DNA of 64,000 nt, taken from Candidula unifasciata. Lineage: Eukaryota; Mollusca; Gastropoda; Stylommatophora; Geomitridae. Within the stretch, counting starts at the first letter, position 1; each line of letters starts with the position of its first letter. The stretch lies in the NCBI GenBank assembly GCA_905116865.2, contig CAJHNH020003135.1, positions 347,501-411,500 on the forward strand, read 5' to 3'. Below, in pieces: positions 1 to 12,600 of the stretch. The notes below the pieces were generated by a model. It was given only the letters and a program-made list of their open reading frames with translations, searched no databases and was not told where the DNA came from. Both the position numbers and the translations under genes were made by a program.

Positions 1-300
1 TTTAGTCATCAGCCGTTCGCGTATATCATCATCATCATCATCGTCATCATTATCGAGTGCCTTGCCAGCTGGCGTAGGCCTTCGTGCATCACAGATCTCG
101 GCCTTTGGTGCTCTCGATCAGTTCAACAGATGATATACCTCCATGCCACTGTCTTAAGCCTCTATCATCGTTTCTCTTGGTCTGCCTCTGCCTCTTTTAC
201 CAGTGATCTTTCCTGTCGTCACGATATTTTCCAGTGCTCCTTTTCTCATCACACGACCAAAGAACTTTGTCTCATTCTCATTGTCGTATATACTGTTTTA
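1..300 (-). mobile_element. Non-LTR retrotransposon 3' end remnant (GAT-tailed)
   Basis: Read on the minus strand, this gives the characteristic C-terminal region downstream of the reverse transcriptase in LINE ORF2: a GHVMRKGALENI-type phrase, then a KRGRGRPRE-type basic stretch, then QWHGG and a short tail. The 3' end in element orientation is a (GAT)n tract at 24-55. Frames are degraded. It is probably an old 5'-truncated insertion. The clade cannot be fixed from so short a piece. Confidence 0.6.
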
Positions 301-432
301 CTTTAATTAGTCATTTCCAGGCTATCATTGTTAGTTATTCTGGCAGTCCTTGGCAACATTCTTCTTAAGATGTCACCAGATGACTTCACATATGTCCGTG
401 AGAGTAAAAGTGTGATTTTTTTTCCATTGCAG
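1..432. other. Intron sequence upstream of the first exon in the window
   Basis: This is the 3' part of an intron that ends at the acceptor AG 431-432, preceded by a T-rich tract. About 1-300 holds an antisense retrotransposon remnant, listed separately. The rest shows nothing I recognise. The upstream exon is outside the window. Confidence 0.7.
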
Positions 433-619
433 AAGGAGGTCGGCTCCAAGAAGAACTCGAATATATGAGAAAAACCATCGGAGAGGGATCGGGCACCAGC
501 TTTGAGCTCATCATACAGACCCCGAAGAAAGGCATCAGTCTACTCAACATAGAATCCATCATGTTGCACTACAAGACAGTGTTGGCAGCTACCAAGTTGA
601 AAGTCGACTTTGATGGCTT
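433..619 (+). CDS. ptch1: Patched exon (human exon 3 equivalent), extracellular loop 1
   Basis: Residues 1-61 plus split codon 62. The acceptor is a T-rich tract ending in CAG at 430-432; the donor is GTGAGT at 620. It begins [18 protein letters not shown] and includes FELIIQTPK, aligning with the human stretch around LMIQTPKEEG, just after TM1. It is 187 bp against a recalled 190 bp in human. The first two bases complete a codon begun in the upstream, unseen exon. Confidence 0.95.
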
Positions 620-3600
620 GTGAGTATATTATTCTATATATCAGTCGTTCGAATTCTTCCCGTGTGGGTTTCAAGGGTTCCATTTTGTGTGTGTGTGTGT
701 GTGTGTGTGGGGGGGGGGGTGGGGGGTAAATCCCAATGTCCCCTTACAAGCATGTCGTAAAGGCAGACTACTAAAAGTGTTTCTTTCAGAGTCGGAGTGC
801 ATCTGGATATTAGACGAGTGACTTGCAGTGTGCATACACTCAATCCAGTTTGTCACATTCACATTATTTGTTCGCATCTACGTATTATTTATTATATCAT
901 ACAAGATAATTATGTCCTAATGCTTCTTCTTCTTCTTCTTCTTCTTCTTCTTCTTCTTCTTCTTCTTCTTCTTCTTCTTCTTCTTCTTTCTTCTTCTTCT
1001 TCTTCTTCTTCTTTTTCTACTTCTGCTGCTGCTCTTCCTTCTTTTTCTTCTTCTTCTTCATCATCGTCTTTACTTCTTCTTCTTCTTCTTCTTCTTTTCT
1101 TCTTCTTCTTCTTCTTCTTCTTCTTCTTCTTCTTCTTCTTCTTCTTCTTCTCCTCTTCCCCCTCTGTTGTTTATCCCCCAGTAGAGAGGCTGTCAAACAA
1201 CTCACTCCAAGTCGTCCTCTTGTCCTTCCCGCCCTTGTTATTTTCACTCTACCTCTCTTCCCCATGTGTTTGTTGGTTAGCTGTTATTCCTTTGACCTTG
1301 TGGGTTCCAACTTCAATAATTCTGTTATCAGGTTTCGTCAGCGTGTGTCCTATTTAACGCCAGCGTCTTTTCCTCACCCCTTGATTCACTGCAACTTGTT
1401 TAGCTATCTGCCAAAGCTCTAGATTAGTATTTCTGTCATAACGTTGAATTCCTTCTGTTCCATGCTAGCATAAGTTAAATTATGATTAGTGAGGATCAGC
1501 ACTCCGGACAGATCCATAGGTGCTCGCGATCTCATCCTCAAAAGCTGTTCAAGCGTCAAACAACTGATAACCTCTGTTCTGTTGGTTAGCCCAGCGTCTT
1601 GTCCCTTTTGTGAAATGTTTATTTCTTGCAGCTTCAGGTTTAACCTCCATGTCCATCAATCTGTGCAGGTATAATATTGTAGTTTGAAAATAATTGTTGT
1701 GGCTTTTTGTGTGTGTGTTTTCATATGATGACTTCAATCACACGTCATTATCTTAATTTTTCTGCCTATTCCATTTCAGAACTTGGGGGCTTAGGGATAT
1801 TTGTTACGCAGCAGACTTCCCCGTCACGGAACAGTTCATCGTTGATTCGGTAAGATATGAGTTTGCGTGTATTGTAATGTTTTCTTATGATTGTAACTAT
1901 GTTTCCTTCGTGGAATGTTCTTTTTCTTCCGTTCACCCCCAGCCTTTATTCCCACCTACTCGTCTGCGTTTGCCTTCTTTTTTCGTCTCCCGTCTCCGTC
2001 CTCATCTATATTATGAGTCGTCTGCCTCTTGTATCATCTATACGCTTGAGTCACCTGCACTCTTGTATCATCTCTACACTTGAGTCATCTGCACTCTTGT
2101 ATCATCTCTACGCTTGAGTCACCTGCACTCTTGTATCATCTCTACACTTGAGTCATCTGCACTCTTGTATCATCTCTACGCTTGAGTCATCTGCACTCTG
2201 CATCGCTTGAGTCACCTGCCTGCACTCTTGTATCATCTCTACGCTTGAGTTGCCTGCACTCTTGTATCATCTCTACGCTTGAGTTGCCTGCACTCTTGTA
2301 TCATCTCTACGCTTGAGTCACCTGCACTATTGTATCATCTCTATCTGAGTCACTGCACTTCATCTCTACGAGTCTGCATCTGCACTCTTGTACTCATCAT
2401 CTCGCTTGACGCTTTGATCATCACACTGAGTCATCTGCACTATTGTATCATCTCTACGCTTGAGTCATCTGCACTATTGTATCATCTGAGTCATCTGCAC
2501 TCTTGTATCATCTCTACGCTTGAGTCACCTGCACTCTTGTATCATCTCTACGCTTGAGTTGTTTGCACTCTTTGAGTATCTGCACTCTCTACTCTGCTGA
2601 GTCTGTTTACATCTCTACGCTTGAGTCACTGCTTGTATGTATCATCTCTACGCTTGAGTCGTACTTTATCTGCACCTGTTTCTGTCTCATCTCCTGCGTA
2701 AGTGTAAATCAGCTTGAGTCATCTGCACATCACAGTCATCTGCACTCTTGTATCATCTGTACGCTTGAGTTGCCTGCACTCTTATATCATCTCTACGCTT
2801 GCGTCGTCTGCACTCTTGTATCATCTCTACGCTTGCGTCGTCTGCACTCTTGAATAATCTCTACGCTTGAGTCACCTGCACTCTTGTATCATCTCTACGC
2901 TTGAGTCATCTGCACTCTTGTATCATCTCTACGCTCGAGTCATCTGCACTCTTGCATCATCTGTACGCTTGAGTCGTCTGCACTCTTGTATCATCTCTAC
3001 GCTTGAGTCATCTGCACTCTTGTATCATCTCTACGCTTGAGTCATCTGCACTCTTGAATAATCTCTACGCTTGAGTTGCCTGCACTCTTGTATCATCTCT
3101 ACGCTTGAGTCGTGTTCTTGATCATCTCTACGCTTGAGTTGCCTGCACCCTACGCTTGAGTTGCCTGCACTCTTGTATCATCTCTACGCTTGAGTTGTTT
3201 GAACTCTTGTATCATCTCTACGCTTGAGTTGTTTGCACTCTTGTATCATATCTACTCTTGAGTTGTTTACACTCTTGTATTGCCAGCTATGTATTTATCT
3301 GCACCTGTTTGTCTCTCCCTGCTAAGTGTAAATCAGTACCTTACACACACACAAGCTCAACCAACAGTAGATAAATCATTTTCACTGTAGACACAGGTAG
3401 TTTTATTTTAGTTCAGCAACTACAGTGTGATAATTATTGTCCTCTTTCAACATTGGCAGATTCTGGAAGGAATTCTTCCTTGTGTGATCATCACCCCGTT
3501 GGATTGTTTCTGGGAAGGTTCCCGGCTTCTGGGTCCGGATAACCCTATCATGACTGGGTAAGTTGTCTGTGGTAAATGTTGTATTGTCTTACGTAAGTTG

Positions 3601-6600
3601 TCTGTGGTAAATGTTGTATTGTCTTACGTAAGTTGTCTGTGGTAAATGTTGTATTGTCTTACGTAAGTTGTCTGTGGTAAATGTTGTATTGTCTTACATA
3701 AGTTGTCTGTGGTAAATGTTGTATTGTCTTGCGTAAGTTGTCTGTGGTAAATGTGGTATTGTCTTACGTACGTTGTCTTTGGTAAATGTGGTATTGTCTT
3801 ATGTAAGATCTGTGGTAAATGTGGTATTGTCTTACGTAAGTTGTCTGTGGTAAATGTGGTATTGTCTTACGTAAGTTGTCTGTGGTAAATGTTATCTTAC
3901 GTAAGTTGTCAGTGTTAAATTTTGTATTGTCTTACGTAAGTTGTCTGTGTTAAATGTTGTATTGTCTTACGTAAGTTTTCTGTGTTTAATGTTGTTTTGT
4001 ACTAAATATAGTATCCGTGTTAAAAGTTCTTTTGTCATGTGTAAGTTGCCTGTGTTAAATGTTGCATTGTCTCACATAAGTTTTATGTGTTAAATGTTGT
4101 GTTGTACTAAATATGGTATCCATCTTAAACGGTGTATTGTCATATGTAAATTACCTATATTACATGTTGCATTGTCATACGTAAGTTGTTTGTGTTAAAT
4201 GTTGTATTCCCTTCAGCCTTAAAGGTTAAGTTACCAGTTGTTAACATCTTAATGCCATCCTGGCTGGCTGGTTGTCTGCCTGCAAAGAGTTTAACGTCTT
4301 CTCTAGCTGAGCCCTCCAGCATCAAGGCTTGTTGCGTTTAGTCGGTGGAGGTTCTACCGCCCAGGTAGAAAAGGAAGGAAATCAAGCATCAGATTTCTGA
4401 TAACTCGGAGAAAACGTTTGGCAGGTGAAAACTGGGGAAAATAATTTGCGCCAAGACAAAAATCTCTTCTTCGCCGTCTGGAAACTGCGGTGGAAAGTTC
4501 TTGTTGTTCGTCCACCTCGGGACTTGTGGTCTCTCGTTCCAGAACCCGAGTGTTGCGTGCACGTCCGTTTTACAGCCTGGCTTATTCATATGCAAGTTTT
4601 TGCCACTTTGGCAGATACATTCCGATTTCGAAGGAAGCACCCTATTAGTCGACTATTACAACATACCTGTTGGGGTAACAGTGTGTCTGTTCTTGTTCTC
4701 CCCCCCCCCCCCCCCCCCCACAATAGGACCCTGGAACTCACACGGGTGGACTAGATAATCATAAAGAAGAAAAAAATTATGATAGCGTCATGAATAATTT
4801 AAGCTAACCTGGAAAGAATCGCCCATACGTCGAATTTTACAACATGCTTGTGGTCGGGGTGGGGGTGGTCTGTTTGCTTCAAAAATGGGACACGGGAACT
4901 ATGAACTAGGTAGATTGATGCAGCCCGTTGTGTGAATCCAAGGTTCGTTCGCTTGTGGGTAAAAAAAAAAAAAAAAAGGAACGTTGACGAATGTTTGCTG
5001 TCTTCAAGGACACTGGTGTGAGGCCGGCCGGCCCGGTCTGTGTGATGACTTGTCTCGGTCGAGACCGTCGGGTATCGGACTGCCAGATCCTTCCGAGACT
5101 GACGAGTTTGTGGTTTTTGCATTTCCGGCAGTGGGAGTTGAAAAGGTGACAACGTCGGTGGTCCGACCTAGATTAGCCGTTTCAGGGTCGGCGTGGGTTT
5201 ATTGTTAGCGGACACGGACCATGAAGAGGTCGCTCAGGTGGGAGCGGAGCAATCAAGCTTCCCTGGTCACCTGACATTTTGGACTTGGGAGGGGGAAGGA
5301 GTGATGGTCAGAAGGCCATTACAAGCCCATTGGTGTTAAATTACACACAGGGACGACGAGCGGGAAGGTGAATTCCGTCTGCACACATTGTCTGACTTAT
5401 TTTATTCTTCTCTACATCTCGCTCTCTCTCTGCCCTCTCTCTCTCTTTCTACTCTCCCCTCTCCCTGTCGGGTCTAGACTATTGTGATTCCTCAGATATT
5501 TATGTGTGTAGTATTGAACTCGTCGGTTCTGTGGCTAAGTCGATGCCAACGCTTCGTAATGCCGGGTTCGATCCCAGCTGCGGGCCATGCGCCTTCCGTT
5601 GGTTTCGACAGTGGTATCAAGAAAGCCGACCGTCCAGAGGCAATGGCAAACTACTGGACGTAAATTTGCCTAGAAAAACCACACAACAGCCAGGGCCTGT
5701 TGGGGTTGGTTCTGCAACGTCCTGTAAAGGTTACGAATAAATCAAGTAACAGAAAGTGTATTGATTGGCACTCAAAGAAAGAAGTAGGTAGATAGAAGAA
5801 CACACTAGACAACTCTGATATTCTTCAGAATTAGTTTAGTTTAGTTTAGTTTAGTTTAGTTTAGTTTAGTTTAGTTTAGTTTAGTTTAGTTTAGTTTAGT
5901 TTAGTCGACGGATCCACATCATGGCAAACGCGTGTAAACCCATAAGGGCTACGTTTTACTTCTAACTCATTATATATTAATAAAGTAACAGAAAATATTA
6001 TTTATTTATATTTCTAACTCAAGCCTGAGTCTGAAGGTTCTCAGCGCAGTGCACGCAGCCCCCTTCAGCATTAGACTTGAGTTAGAAAAAGAACGGAGCA
6101 CTTGTGGGTTACTATCCTTGTGCCGTGATGTTGATCCGTTGTTTAAACCTCAAACTTTGAACGTGGAACCAGGACACTGAAGATGCAATGGCTAAGAAAG
6201 CACACAGGGTTGGAGATTAGGCCAGAGGAAGAGAGACTTTCAGGCGCGCCATGAAGAGAGCGACGTTCTGCAAGGGACCCGCTGAACATAGTCATGACTA
6301 TAAAACACAGTTCCGTCCCTTTTTCTCGGGCTACTTAATATTTGTATGTGTATTCTGTCACTGAAAAATATTGTTAAGCACAATATAAGTTTTACGTCAT
6401 CTTACTTTTTCGTTAAAAAAAAATGTTTATCTAACCCCCTTCCCCCCCCCCCCTCTCCCACTTTTCCCCTTCTCAGTTTTTTTTGTCATAACAATTTTTC
6501 GCGTTGACTGACGAAAATATGTTCAGCCAAGGATTCCCCCTTATCACCTGCCAGTTTGCCACCAAATCCGGGTTGTGCATACACCCTCGCCGCCCAAGTG

Positions 6601-9600
6601 GCCGGTAGCTTTAACCAAATATTCGGTGTGTACCCAGGCTTTTCCAAATATTTCTTTTTCGGTCTTTCATTCAATTCTAAAATGGGTACAGGACAAACGG
6701 TTAGATTCTACGTGGTTACCATGGCAGCCGAACTGTCAACAGTCGAAGAAACGTCCTTTTAACCTTTTACCTTGTGGGAAAGCCTGAGTGTCCAGGGTCT
6801 GCTAAATACCCCGTTAACAACATACAGATGCCGGTGTAAACGGAAAAAAATTTGATCTCTGTCTATAAGGGCCAATAAAACTAGGCTTGAAAAAAAACGG
6901 TACACATAGGACACACATTCCAGTCATCATCAAACAAATAGGATACATTGATAGAATACAGACCTAGTGCTGTGAAAGCAGTGCCGGATTGAGTTCTATT
7001 GAGGCCCTAAGATATAAATAAATCCATGAGGCCCTTACAGTTTAAAAAAATTATTTTCGTCGCTACTTCATAACTTCAGTGGAATATGTGTTTTCCGATG
7101 GTCTTAGGCGACCCCTGTAAAATGGTCGTTCGACCCCCAAAGGGATAGCGACCCACAGGTTGAGAACCTCTGCTGTGGCAGCTTAGATCTCTGGCTGCTG
7201 TAGGGCAGTGTTCCCCAACCTGTTAACACCCGCGGCCCACCAGAACGGGTAAACCAAACACAGAACAAAAACAGTATAAATAGCAGCTTATTTGTTAATT
7301 ATGGTTTTAGACATGTATCAAGAAAGCCAACATGGCCGCTATTTATCTTGGTTTCCATCGCAATTCTTAAGTGCACAGTCAGTTTGGCAGTGTTTTATCG
7401 ATCTGAGGTCTTCAAAATGGAACCCTATACTATACCAGGACGTAGAAATTAAACAGTTTACAATTTAGTTTTAAAAGGTTAGCATTGCCTTAATCACGTA
7501 GACTGCAATCCCAAAAGAGAAAAATTACCCACCCTAGCCCCTTACAAGATAAGGTAGAAATGTTTGGCGGCCCACAAGTGGGTGATGGCCCAGAACTTGA
7601 AGAACACTGTTCTAGATGGATCGAGTGGTTTCGGATTTTTTTTTCCTTCAACGTGTCTCATTTTCTTTGTCCACAGTGGGATCGCGGGACTCCCAGACTA
7701 CATCTCTTGGGAAAACTTGGACCCTAGCAGTATTTTGCGGAAACTAGAGTCAGCAAAGACGAATCTGCCAGTTAATGCGATGAAGGATGCCTTTCACAGG
7801 GTAAGATAAGCAGTTGGATGGATGGATGCATCAATGGATAAGTAAGACAGGGCCACTGTTTTGAGCTGTGGCAAAGTTTTTGCTTTTGCCAGACAGTAAA
7901 CGTTGCATTTTTGCTCCATTTGTAGACTAAAAGGATATAGTTTCGTCGCCCAGCTTCTGAGTTGAGTGCATGGCGTGACACTGTGAGCTGCGGATATCAA
8001 TTGGAATGTTTTTCTACTGTGATCAACGTGGTGGTGTGAATTGTAGATTCAGAAATGAGGCGATGCCTGTTGTCGTAATATTGGTGGTGCCATTATGTGA
8101 TTAAAATTGATCACGTGTGCAACTACTGATCTGTTGGTGACTTCTGCTACCATCCATGATGAACTGCATTTCTTATGTCAGATTGTTTGTGTTAGCACTT
8201 TGGATGGCTACCGTATGCTTTTAATGCGTGTGTATGCTAGATATGCTGAGACAGCAGTCTGTCAATCTTTCCACAAGGGACTGTGATAAACATTCTGTGT
8301 GTTTTTAGTTGGCACAGGAGCGGAGCAACTATGAGGCGACCCATTTGCTATGATGCTGAAACTAAGATACAAAGCATATAGGGCTAGGTCTATATTTCAT
8401 AGACCCATCGTCACTCGATGAGGGATGAGCTCATCTTTACTTCCCATGACCTTACCTGGTACCCATTTACAGCTGGCTCCACCTGGGGTCAGCCTAGGTC
8501 ATTTTTGAGAAATAATCCAGCTTTTCAGGACCTGAATCCATGACTTTCGGATCCGCATGTGAGTATCTAACCGCTTCACCATGTCAGCTCTCGCGAGTAG
8601 CTGTACTGATAGCAAATAAAATAAGGTGGAACTGAAGTGCCTTTAGCCAAAAGAATGTGGCTAGTAAAATACAAGTGTATTAGCTAAGTTAATTTTAGAT
8701 AGCTCGATAACATTTCCAGAAAATATATAGATTCACAGTGAGGTCCCCTGAGTGTATTTCTAAATGTTAAATAAAGTAAACAGTAGAGGACCATTTTCCA
8801 TGCCTTTCAGGCGTATTGGGTATATAGGGCTAGACCTATATTTTATAGACCAAACGACACTTGGTGGGTGATAGGGTCAGCATCACCCCAGCTGCCTTTA
8901 CATCCCAGGACTGTACCTTGTACCCATTCAAGGCTGGGTCAACATGGGAGCCAAGCTCATTTTTTGAAAAAAATTTGACCCTCAGAAACTGAACCCACGA
9001 CCTTCTGATCCGCAGCCGAGCATCTAGCCACTAGACCATGGTGGCTCCCTTTCTAAATGTTATGGATCAGGAAATAGTGGAGCCAGACATACATGCATGA
9101 CAGAACACACAGAATATTACGAAATATATATATATTCAACCAGAGATAAAAACAGAATGCAGATTTATTCAGCCATTTTAACAGAGACAGAGAGTGTCTG
9201 TCAAACTACACTGAGAGTCATATTCAGCAATTTCCAGGATTTACACAAATTCATCATGTTTGAGGAGTTGTCAGCGTTCATGGTCTGGGCGTTAGGAACA
9301 CGATTCATAGTGCCTGGTCCGATCTCAGCTGTGGGCGATTTGGCAGCAGACAGTCTTGCTGGTTTTGTCAAGGGTGCCGGGAGTCGATCGTTTAAAACGC
9401 GATTTGCAAACTACTAAAAGTAAAATGTATCAAGAAAAATCACAATAAAAAATGCTGGGGCTCATTCTGCGACGTCCTGTAAAGGATACGCAACTAACTT
9501 CTGAGGAGTCAGACAGACACAAAGCGACAGACACCAAACTGACTCAGCTGCTGTCATAAGACAGAAGCACTGACAAAAACGCACCTGTAAATCTCTCCTC

Positions 9601-12600
9601 AGGCAGGAATCACCACGGCGTACCAGGAGAAGCCGTGTCTCAATCCAAAAGATCCCAGCTGTCCAACAACAGCTCCAAACTTTAATTCTAGTGTAAGTGT
9701 TTCATTATAATAATAATTATATTAATTATAACTAATCATTATAATAATTTTAGGAGGGCTAACACTCTCAACAAATGCCTGTAGAAGCTGGATGTGTTGG
9801 CCGAAAGGTGCAGATATCACAGCCATGCTGTAAATGGGCACAAAGCAATTACATCTTCGGATGAATGCAGAAGAAGAAGAAGAAGAATATGATAATCAGT
9901 TAAAGGCTTTTTCGTAGTTTGCCTTACCTTCCCTAGAGTTTGTGTGGCATGTAAATTTCTTTTTTGGAGCTAGAAAGTAGCAAAAAATTGTCCTATGAGT
10001 AACTTGTCTCCTGTGTGTAACTTGTCTCCTGTGTAACTTTTTCCCTATGAATAACTTTTTCCCTATAAGTAAATTAGTTTGAGTGACCTAGTTTAAGTAT
10101 TTTTATAACTTTGAGTGACTTAATAACTTTGTCTGGCTGACTTAATGGCTGTGAGTATCACACAAGTTTATCTTGAGTGACTATGTATGAGCAACTGTGA
10201 ATGACTGAGTAACTTCAAGTAATGGAATGACTTAATCTGAGTGACTACATTTGAATGACTTTGTCATAATGTCTTGACATTTAAAGATATGCGAACTGTT
10301 TTGTGAGAATGAAAACTGTTAAATGTGAAACATCACACTGAAATTTCTGCCATACGTCATCAGGCAGGTAGGGCATTTCTTGGCCTCATTGTGTTAAAAC
10401 ATTTTTTGTTGGCTGTGCAGCAATTTCCAGACATCGGAGCAGAGTTCACTAAGGGCTGTGTAGGATTTGCCTCCAAGTACATGGCTTGGGAACAAGATCT
10501 AATCTTTGGAGGGGTTCGCAGAAACAAGACAGGCCATGTTGTCAGGTAAGGATCATGTCTGATTGATCAGCTGTGGGGGTGTATTTATGCGGTGGGGTCA
10601 GAATGTGTGAAGATGATACTTGCTGGGAGTGGAGTTGCCGGTTCTGGAGCATTCAAGTTTGAGCTGGTTTGTAGCAGCTGGTTGGGCTCCTTGGTTTGCA
10701 TCAGGTGGCTCGAGGTGTCGTGTCTGTCTGATGTATGATTTCTTAACTGATAGATGGTGAGCAAATAAGAACTCAAAGTCTGTCTTAACTCTGAACCAAA
10801 TAATACAGTGGTATTGATGATAACTAACTAAATGTTAAACAGTTCAATAAATTTATCTGATAACTCATTTTGTGTAAAGCAGGTCAGTAAATCTATTTGA
10901 TGCTGACTCATAAATAAGAAATGTAATAAAAGTCTGTTAATTATTCTGAGGTGCTGGTGGCTTCTTCTTCTTCTTCTGCCTCCTAATCCCCAGTGGAGCA
11001 TAGGCATTCAACCAACTCACATCGTTGCCCTATCCCTCACTGTCACATGCAGCTCTCTTCATATGGCTTAGGGGTTGGTATGTCTGCCTCACATCTCATT
11101 GGGTGTGTACTTGATCCTCAGTAGGGATCTGGGTCTTAAATACAAACCTTCTTTGTGTGGGTGTTGGAGCCCCATTGTGGAGAAAACAGACTCCACTGCC
11201 CCCCCCCCCCCCCCCCCCCAGCAAGCATGTCATAGGAGTCCACTAATTGGGGGCATCCTTTGAAGTCAGAATACAGCTGCGTGTCAGTCAAGGAACCAAG
11301 AGTATGCGCACAAATAAGCCAGATATGTGAAACGGATGTGCACGCAACACTCCGGTTCTGGAACAAGACTAAAATCTGGAGGTGGCTAAACACCCAGAAC
11401 TTTCTGCTGGAGTTTACAGCAGAAATGCAACTAGGCAAAAGGATCTTAACTTCTTCCTCTTCTTGGCTCTTCCTTAAAAAGGCAGTTGACATATTGTTTT
11501 GTATTTTACTGCTAGACTGTGATTTCTCTACCTTTCGGCTCAATACATTCAAATTTAGCAACCTCCAGTTAGGAATTAGGAAGGCGGTGGATCTTTATGC
11601 CTGTGTGGGTTATGGGGTCCCATTATAGGGAAAACAAGAATAGATCCACAGCTTTCCCAACGAGCATGTCATAGGTGTCGTCTAATTGGGGACTTCCTTC
11701 AAAATCAGAGTGCATCTACCCAATTAACGAACCAACTGCACACACATAAGCCAGTAAAACAGATGTACACGCAAAATGCAGGTCCTGGCACAAACCCAAA
11801 GTTAAAATGGACGAACAACCAGGACTTTCCGCTGGAGCTTACAGCTGGTGAACAGAGAAGAAGAGAAAGACGAAGTAGGTCTGTTCTTGTTTTCCTCACA
11901 ACAAGGCCCTGGTTACCTCACAGAGAGTTATGCAGTATCATTTCTGTTGACTTAGATCTTTTCATCCATTGCATGTTGACAGTCCTCAGGTTTGTTTACC
12001 TGTGTTTCTTTTATCCAGAGTTGAAGCCTATCAGTCCATCCTACAGCTGATGGCAGAGAAGGATTTTTTTCATTATTACGAGGAGTCGCAGAAAGTGGTG
12101 GGAATTGACTGGACACAGCAGAAGGCCAAAGCGATCCTGGAAGCTTTCCAGAGGAAATTCTCACAGGTGATCTTCTACACCCAGTCCATCATTTCATTCA
12201 TCTGTCCATCTATCTATACATCTATCCTTTCAACTACTCATCATTGTGTTAGTATATGGTCGTTTCTATGATTTACTTCCATTCATTCATTTATTCACCC
12301 ACATGGACTTTGGAGCACCATTTTGGGGGAAATTAAGAATAGACAAACTGCCCCGCCGAGAAGCATGTCATAAAAGGCTACTAATTAGGGATGTTTGCTT
12401 TAAAGTCACAGTACATTTGCCTGGAAGGCAAGGAACCAACAGTCTGCATATAAATAAGCCAGATCTGTAAAAATGGATTTGCAGGAAAAACTCAGGTTCT
12501 ATAACATGACCAAAGTCCAGAAGTGGGTGAACAACCAGAAACCTTCACCAGAGCTTATAGCCGGGGAATGCTAACCAGAGGAGGATTCATTTATTCATTG

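Larger units (their letters stand above)
620..1779. other. Intron with SINE-A fragment and long CTT microsatellite
   Basis: It holds a SINE-A 5' half (660-806), a (CTT)n tract (923-1150) and an antisense GAA-tailed LINE remnant (1150-1440). Sequence 1440-1779 shows nothing recognisable apart from a short phrase near 1498-1520 that recurs near 53925-53950. Confidence 0.7.
10546..12018. other. Intron with two tandem-oriented SINE-A copies
   Basis: Contains a short antisense LINE tail (10960-11065, sharing 'CCAGTGGAGCATAGG' with 60260) and SINE-A copies at 11151 and 11600. Sequence 10546-10950 shows nothing recognisable. Confidence 0.65.

Noticed and set aside
797..1357. Poly-Leu/Ser frame near the start
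   Set aside because: Translation of a (CTT)n tract that is a retroposon tail.
2022..4215. CRISPR-like regular repeats
   Set aside because: Repeats are directly tandem with no unique spacers, inside introns of a eukaryotic gene.
5512..5585. Genuine tRNA gene
   Set aside because: Box A and B are present but there is no acceptor stem and a SINE body follows directly.
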